Assembly: GCF_000718165.1 (NCBI RefSeq)
Contig: NZ_JOEY01000011.1
Coordinates: forward strand, 62,001-126,000
DNA from: Streptomyces fulvoviolaceus
Lineage (GTDB): Bacteria; Actinomycetota; Actinomycetes; Streptomycetales; Streptomycetaceae
DNA: 64,000 bases
Reading direction: 5' to 3'
Every line of letters begins with the position of its first letter. The stretch's first letter is position 1. The position numbers were made by a program, and so were the translations under genes. Shown here piece after piece: positions 59,483 through 64,000 of this stretch. The notes under the pieces were generated by a model. That model made no database searches. It was not told where the DNA came from and was given only the letters and a program-made list of their open reading frames with translations.

Positions 59483-60309
59483 GCGAGGCTCTGAACAGCG
59501 AGCTGCTGGTCGTGGAGAACCTCACCGTGACTCTGCCGACCACGCGGGGGCCCGTGGCCGTCGTCAAGGACGTGTCGTTCACGGTCGGCAGGAACGAGAC
59601 CGTCGGCATCGTCGGCGAGTCCGGCTCGGGCAAGTCGATGACCAGCCTGGCCGTCATGGGCCTGCTGCCGCGCGGGGCCGTGACCGAGGGCAGCGTCCGG
59701 CTGGACGGAGTCGAGCTGCTCGGCCGCAGCGACCGCGAGATGCGCCGGATCCGGGGCGCACAGGCGGCCATGATCTTCCAGGATCCGCTGTCCTCGCTGA
59801 ACCCGTACTACACGGTCGGCCTGCAGATCGAGGAGATGTACCGGGCGCACCGAGGCGGTTCGCGCAAGGAGGCCAGGAAGGTCGCCGTCGAGGCGCTCGC
59901 GCGGGTCGGCATCCCGGAACCGGAACGGCGGGTGGGCCACTACCCCCACCAGTTCTCCGGCGGGCAGCGGCAACGCGTGATGATCGCGATGGCACTGGTC
60001 TGCTCGCCCGCGCTGCTCATCGCCGACGAGCCGACCACGGCCCTCGACGTGACCGTCCAGGCCCAAATCCTGCGCCTGCTCGCCGAGTTGCAGCAGAGCA
60101 CCCGCACCGGGATGGTCTTCATCACCCACGACCTCGCCGTGATCAGCTCCATCGCGACGCGCGTGCTGGTGATGTGCCAGGGCGAGCAGGTCGAGTACGG
60201 CACCGCCGAGCAGATCTTCTCGGCACCCCAACACCCGTACACGCGCAAGTTGTTGGACAGCATCCCGCGCATCACCGACGCCCTTCCCGCCGACGAGGTG
60301 ACCACGTGA
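59479..60309 (+). CDS. Peptide ABC transporter ATPase (DppD-like)
   Basis: A 276-residue ATPase. Walker A is GESGSGKSMTSLAVMG, the signature is YPHQFSGGQRQRVMIAMAL, and Walker B is PALLIADEPTTALD. The C-terminal HPYTRKLLDSIP is a conserved end of the oligopeptide group, though the usual extra C-terminal iron-sulfur region is missing, giving a length shorter than the typical 320-330. It overlaps the permease gene by ATGA. Confidence 0.94.
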   Translation: MSEALNSELLVVENLTVTLPTTRGPVAVVKDVSFTVGRNETVGIVGESGSGKSMTSLAVMGLLPRGAVTEGSVRLDGVELLGRSDREMRRIRGAQAAMIFQDPLSSLNPYYTVGLQIEEMYRAHRGGSRKEARKVAVEALARVGIPEPERRVGHYPHQFSGGQRQRVMIAMALVCSPALLIADEPTTALDVTVQAQILRLLAELQQSTRTGMVFITHDLAVISSIATRVLVMCQGEQVEYGTAEQIFSAPQHPYTRKLLDSIPRITDALPADEVTT

Positions 60310-61127
60310 GCGACGTACTGCTCAGCGCCCGAGACCTGACCAAGCGGTTCACCGTCCGCGGCGTGTACGGCCGTAAAGCCGAGTTCACCGCCGTGGACGG
60401 CGTCAGTTTCGACGTGGGCCGGGGCGAGACCCTCGCCGTGGTCGGCGAGTCCGGCAGCGGCAAGTCCACCACCGCGCGGATGGTCGCCAAACTCATGGAA
60501 CCGAGCGCGGGCGTCCTGGAGTTCGAGGGCGAGGACATCACCCACGCCGGTGCCGCGCAGCTCGCCCGCTACCGGGCCGACGTGCAGGTCGTCTTCCAGG
60601 ATCCGTTCTCCTCGCTCAACCCCCGGCACACCGTCGAGCGCATCCTCATGGCCCCGCTCGACTACCAGGGCATCGCGCCACCGGGAGACAGGAGGACGTA
60701 CACCAAGGAGCTGATGGAGCGGGTCGGCCTCAACCCCGACCACTCCCAGCGCTATCCCGCGCAGTTCTCCGGCGGCCAGGCCCAGCGGATCGGCATCGCC
60801 CGCGCGCTCGCCGTCAGCCCGAAACTGGTGATCTGCGACGAGGCGGTCTCCGCGCTGGACGTGTCCGTCCAGGCGCAGGTCATCGAGCTGCTGCTGAGGC
60901 TTCAGCGGGAGAGCGGATTCAGCTATGTCTTCATCGCCCACGACCTGGCGGTGGTCCGGCGGATCGCGCACCGGGTGGCGGTCATGAGCAAGGGAAAGAT
61001 CGTCGAACAGGGGCCGTGCGCCCAGGTTTTCGACGATCCAGTTGACCCGTACACCCGGACGCTGCTGGCCGCGATCCCGCGCATCAACCCGGAGTGGGAC
61101 CGCCGGAGAAGGGCCGCCACCGCATGA
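60306..61127 (+). CDS. Peptide ABC transporter ATPase (DppF-like)
   Basis: A 273-residue ATPase: Walker A GESGSGKSTTARMVAKLM, signature YPAQFSGGQAQRIGIARALA, Walker B LVICDEAVSALDVSVQ, and terminal DPVDPYTRTLLAAIP. It pairs with the preceding ATPase to power the importer. GTG 60306 overlaps the stop of DppD (GTGA), and its own stop overlaps the proline iminopeptidase start (ATGA), so importer and peptidase are produced together. Confidence 0.94.
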   Translation: MSDVLLSARDLTKRFTVRGVYGRKAEFTAVDGVSFDVGRGETLAVVGESGSGKSTTARMVAKLMEPSAGVLEFEGEDITHAGAAQLARYRADVQVVFQDPFSSLNPRHTVERILMAPLDYQGIAPPGDRRTYTKELMERVGLNPDHSQRYPAQFSGGQAQRIGIARALAVSPKLVICDEAVSALDVSVQAQVIELLLRLQRESGFSYVFIAHDLAVVRRIAHRVAVMSKGKIVEQGPCAQVFDDPVDPYTRTLLAAIPRINPEWDRRRRAATA

Positions 61128-62413
61128 CCGACACCGTTGCCTGCACGATTCCCGGGATGCACGTCCGCGAGCACCTCGTGGACGTTCCGCTCGACTGGTC
61201 AGAGCCGGCACGCGGCACCATCCAGCTCTTCGCCCGCGACATCACCGCCCCCGCGCGGAAGGGCGAGGACCTGCCCTGCCTGGTCTACCTCCAGGGCGGC
61301 CCGGGCGGCAAAGGCCCACGCCCGCTCGACCGCAGCGGGTGGCTCGGCCGGGCGCTCGAGACGTACCGGGTGATCCTGGTCGACCAGCGCGGCACGGGCC
61401 GTAGCACCCGGATCGACGGCCGCCGGATGAGCGCGTTCACGACCGCGCGGGAGGGCGCGGACTTCCTCGCGTGCTTCCGCGCGGACTCGATCGTGGCGGA
61501 CCACGAGCACCTGCGGAAGACCGTCTACGGCGGCGGCCGTTGGTCCCTGCTCGGACAGTCCTACGGCGGCTTCCTCACCCTGACCTACCTGTCCCGCGCC
61601 CCTGAGGGCCTGAGCGCCTGCTACGTCGCCGGAGGACTGCCCGGCATCGAACCGTCCGCCGCCGAGGTCTACCGGCGTACGTACCCGCGGGTCGAGGCCA
61701 AGAACGCGGTGTTCTACCGGCGTTACCCCCAGCACCTCGACCACGTCGCCCGGATCGCCGACCGGCTGGCCGAGGGCGACATACGGCTGCCCGACGGCGA
61801 CGTGCTGACCGTCCGGCGGCTGCAGTCGCTCGGCATCGACTTCGGCATGAAACCGGGCCACGAGCGCCTGCACTGGCTGCTCGACGAGGCCTTCAACGGG
61901 GACGAGTTGTCCTCGGCGTTCCTGTACGACGTGATGGCCCGTACCTCGTACAGCGACAACCCGCTGTTCGCCGCGCTGCAGGAGAGCATCTACGGGCATG
62001 GCTCCGGCGCGAGTGCGTGGGCGGCACAGGCCGAGCGGGCCCGGCACCCGCAGTTCGGCGAGGACACACGGCCCCTGCTGTTCACGGGCGAGATGATCTA
62101 CCCCTGGATGTTCCGGGAAATCGCCCAACTGCGCCCGTTCCAGGGGGCGGTCGAGGAACTGGCCGCCCGCGAGAAGTGGCCGCCGCTCTACGACACCGAC
62201 CGGCTCGCCGCCAACGAGGTCCCGGTCGCCGCCGCCGTCTACTACGACGACATGTACGTGGACGCGGGCCTGCAGCTGGACACGGCCTCCCGGGTCGGCA
62301 ACGTCCAGACCTGGGTCACCAACGAGTACGAACATGACGGCATCCGCGACGACCGGGTCTTCGCCCGGCTGACCGAGCTGGTGCAGGACGCAGGAGGAGA
62401 GATCAGTGAGTGA
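61124..62413 (+). CDS. Alpha/beta-hydrolase, proline iminopeptidase-like (S33)
   Basis: A 429-residue S33-type hydrolase. The oxyanion-side motif is YLQGGPGGKGPRPLDRSG, followed by ILVDQRGTGRSTRIDG and the nucleophile serine in LLGQSYGGFLTLTYLS. The C-terminal HDGIRDD carries a candidate catalytic His. The family removes N-terminal proline (or hydroxyproline in some members) from peptides. It has no signal peptide. It is coupled to the importer ATPase and overlaps the Xaa-Pro aminopeptidase gene by eight bases. I infer processing of imported proline-rich peptides. Confidence 0.9.
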   Translation: MTDTVACTIPGMHVREHLVDVPLDWSEPARGTIQLFARDITAPARKGEDLPCLVYLQGGPGGKGPRPLDRSGWLGRALETYRVILVDQRGTGRSTRIDGRRMSAFTTAREGADFLACFRADSIVADHEHLRKTVYGGGRWSLLGQSYGGFLTLTYLSRAPEGLSACYVAGGLPGIEPSAAEVYRRTYPRVEAKNAVFYRRYPQHLDHVARIADRLAEGDIRLPDGDVLTVRRLQSLGIDFGMKPGHERLHWLLDEAFNGDELSSAFLYDVMARTSYSDNPLFAALQESIYGHGSGASAWAAQAERARHPQFGEDTRPLLFTGEMIYPWMFREIAQLRPFQGAVEELAAREKWPPLYDTDRLAANEVPVAAAVYYDDMYVDAGLQLDTASRVGNVQTWVTNEYEHDGIRDDRVFARLTELVQDAGGEISE

Positions 62414-63755
62414 CGGCAGGCCCCCGAAGCTGACGGACATCCCCGAGTTCAACGCGTACATGGGCACGGGCTGGGACACCCCCGACCGCACACCGCGCGT
62501 CGTCCCCGGCGCCGCCGAGGCCGCCGCCGACCACCGGGCCCGGCTCGCCGCCGCGCTGCCCGGCAGGACGGTGGTGCTGAGTGCCGGCCGGGCTCCCGTC
62601 CGCAGCAACGACACGACGTACGACTTCCGCCCGGACAGCGACTTCTACTGGGTGACGGGCTGCGCGATCGAGAACGCCGTGGTGGTGCTGCGGGCCGGCG
62701 ACGCCACGCTCTACATGCCGCCCCCGGCCTACGCCGGAGAGCAGTCCTTCTGGCGCGACGCCCAGTACGGCGAGCTGTGGGTCGGGGCAGCGCCGGGCCT
62801 CGACGACTGGGCACGGGCGCTGGGGATCGCCGTACGCCCGCTCTCGGAGCTGGGCGAAGAGGTGACCGTAGACGAAAAAGCCGTAGCCGAAAAAGCCGTA
62901 GCCGAAGAAGTGGGCCGGACCCTGGCCGAACTGCGCATGTACAAGGACGAGTGGGAGGTCGCACAGCTGCGCCGGGCCGTAGACCGCACGGTCGAGGGCT
63001 TCGCCGCCGTCGTCCGCGAGATCCCGGCCGCGATCGAGGGCCCGGGGGAACGCTGGCTGCAGGGCACCTTCGACCGGTACGCCCGCGCGTACGGCAACGG
63101 CCCGGGCTACGCGTCGATCGTCGGCAGCGGCAAGCACGCCCCGACGCTGCACTGGGTGCGCTGTGACGGTCCGGTCCTCCCGGACGAACTGCTCCTGCTC
63201 GACATGGGAGTTGAGGTCGACAGCCACTACACCGCCGACGTCACCCGCACCTTCCCGGCCTCCGGCCGGTTCTCCGTCGCCCAGCGGCAGGTGCACGACC
63301 TGGTGGAGAAGGCCCACCGGGCCGGGCTGGCGGCGGTGGGGCCCGGACGCCGGTTCACCGACTTCCACCACGCCGCCATGGAGGTCATCGCGCACGGCCT
63401 CGCCGACTGGGGGCTGCTGCCGGTCTCCGTGGACGAGGCGCTCTCCGACACCGGCCAGCATCATCGCCGCTACCTCGTGTGCGGCATCGGCCACCACCTG
63501 GGCCTCGACGTGCACGACTGCGCACGGGCGGGCGACGAGGCGTACCAGGGCGCGGAGATGGCCCCGGGCATGGTGCTCACGGTCGAGCCCGGTCTGTACT
63601 TCCACGCGCACGACTTGACCGTGCCGCCGGAGTTGCGGGGGATCGGTGTGCGCATCGAGGACGACATCCTGGTCACTCCCGATGGGTCGGAGGTGTTGTC
63701 GGACGCGCTGCCGTTGGATGCGAGTGGGCTGGAGAAGTGGATGACGACCGCCTGA
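62406..63755 (+). CDS. Xaa-Pro aminopeptidase (aminopeptidase P, M24B)
   Basis: A 449-residue metallopeptidase with a complete pita-bread metal site: Asp in LDMGVEVDSHYTADVTRTFP, His in GIGHHLGLDVHD, Glu in TVEPGLYF and Glu in RIEDDILVT. The N-terminal domain has the conserved SNDTTYDFRPDSDFYWVTG motif of aminopeptidase P. It cleaves the bond before proline at the N-terminus of peptides. Three 15-base tandem repeats (62865-62909) add an acidic VDEKAVAEKAVAEEV stretch in a linker. It ends the operon. Confidence 0.94.
   Translation: MSDGRPPKLTDIPEFNAYMGTGWDTPDRTPRVVPGAAEAAADHRARLAAALPGRTVVLSAGRAPVRSNDTTYDFRPDSDFYWVTGCAIENAVVVLRAGDATLYMPPPAYAGEQSFWRDAQYGELWVGAAPGLDDWARALGIAVRPLSELGEEVTVDEKAVAEKAVAEEVGRTLAELRMYKDEWEVAQLRRAVDRTVEGFAAVVREIPAAIEGPGERWLQGTFDRYARAYGNGPGYASIVGSGKHAPTLHWVRCDGPVLPDELLLLDMGVEVDSHYTADVTRTFPASGRFSVAQRQVHDLVEKAHRAGLAAVGPGRRFTDFHHAAMEVIAHGLADWGLLPVSVDEALSDTGQHHRRYLVCGIGHHLGLDVHDCARAGDEAYQGAEMAPGMVLTVEPGLYFHAHDLTVPPELRGIGVRIEDDILVTPDGSEVLSDALPLDASGLEKWMTTA
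62865..62909. repeat. Three 15-base tandem repeats inside the aminopeptidase P gene
   Basis: GCCGTAGCCGAAAAA-type units repeat three times in frame, encoding a VDEK/AVAEK/AVAEE acidic run. The unit is AT-richer than the surrounding gene. Confidence 0.75.
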
Positions 63756-63770
63756 GAGAGCTGCGGCCGT

Positions 63771-64000
63771 TCACCCACCCTGTTCCGGATAGCGTCCGGC
63801 GATGTCCGTCAGATAGCCGCGCAGCATGATCTTGGCCTCGTCGAGGAGGGCCGCGTCACCCTTCGTGTCGCGGCGGAACGCCTCCTGGGCGAGGGCGTCG
63901 GCGGCGAGGACCGCCGCGTGGCAGGACCGGGCGAGGTCGTCGTCGTCCTCAGCGAGGCCGAGCGCGAGGAGGATACGGCGGATCCCGTCGGCCATCCGGC
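63771..64000 (-). CDS. TetR-family regulator, C-terminal part, cut by window edge
   Basis: The minus-strand frame is open to the last base, so the N-terminus is outside the window. About 76 residues are visible, ending IAGRYPEQGG. The helical GIRRILLALGLAEDDDDLAR and LLDEAKIMLRGYLTDIAGRY look like a TetR ligand-binding C-terminus. It converges with the aminopeptidase P gene. I cannot see the DNA-binding part, so the family is a weaker call. Confidence 0.6.
   Translation of the reverse strand, partial: RMADGIRRILLALGLAEDDDDLARSCHAAVLAADALAQEAFRRDTKGDAALLDEAKIMLRGYLTDIAGRYPEQGG

Overview
The window is high-GC actinobacterial DNA, almost certainly a Streptomyces chromosome. The evidence is strong G/C bias at third codon positions, many GTG starts, ATGA/GTGA/TGATG gene overlaps, and a hopanoid cluster in the gene order I know from Streptomyces. 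A conservon signalling operon, a ydaO-type leader before a LysM/M23 hydrolase, and a GC-rich intergenic repeat typical of the genus point the same way. All calls come from reading the sequence; no database search was run.

Layout. (1) 1-5597: a tightly coupled operon with a membrane protein C-terminus, a nucleotidyltransferase, a glycerol-1-phosphate-dehydrogenase-like enzyme, a CDP-alcohol phosphotransferase, a GT2 glycosyltransferase and a TagGH-like ABC exporter. It looks like a route to an exported phosphopolyol or phosphoglycolipid of unknown structure. (2) 5598-19649: hopanoid biosynthesis (hpnC, hpnD, a 46-codon coupled ORF, hpnE, prenyl synthase, shc, hpnG, hpnH, ispG, dxs, HpnO-like aminotransferase), followed by an XRE/cupin regulator with a double operator and a 39-residue membrane peptide. 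The cassette carries its own MEP-pathway enzymes. (3) 19666-24228: tyrosine phosphatase, GH36 alpha-galactosidase, and a c-di-AMP riboswitch with its cell-wall hydrolase. (4) 24349-30783: an exported rhamnogalacturonan-I degradation operon containing a frameshifted SGNH esterase. (5) 30896-36360: SGNH hydrolase, SIMPL protein, an intergenic repeat, a TetR/amino-acid dehydrogenase pair and an MBL-fold hydrolase. (6) 36361-40515: a conservon (histidine kinase, roadblock, DUF742, GTPase) plus a GAF protein. (7) 40794-53206: GPP34 protein, MFS transporter, an internally deleted muconolactone isomerase, LysR regulators, oxidoreductase, tdh-kbl, a B12-radical SAM protein, and a split transketolase behind a MerR-type promoter. 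(8) 53336-64000: tRNA-Pro, then a long operon of GH127 beta-L-arabinofuranosidase, a five-gene peptide ABC importer, a proline iminopeptidase and an Xaa-Pro aminopeptidase.

The most interesting system is region 8. GH127 enzymes cut beta-L-arabinofuranose from hydroxyproline-rich plant glycoproteins such as extensins. Here one sits, without a signal peptide, at the head of an operon for importing peptides and cleaving them around proline. I infer a dedicated uptake and breakdown pathway for arabinosylated, (hydroxy)proline-rich glycopeptides. Secondary points of interest are the polyol-phosphate/exporter operon with a CDP-alcohol transferase lacking one motif aspartate, the predicted leaderless MerR-type promoter of the split transketolase, and several broken genes.
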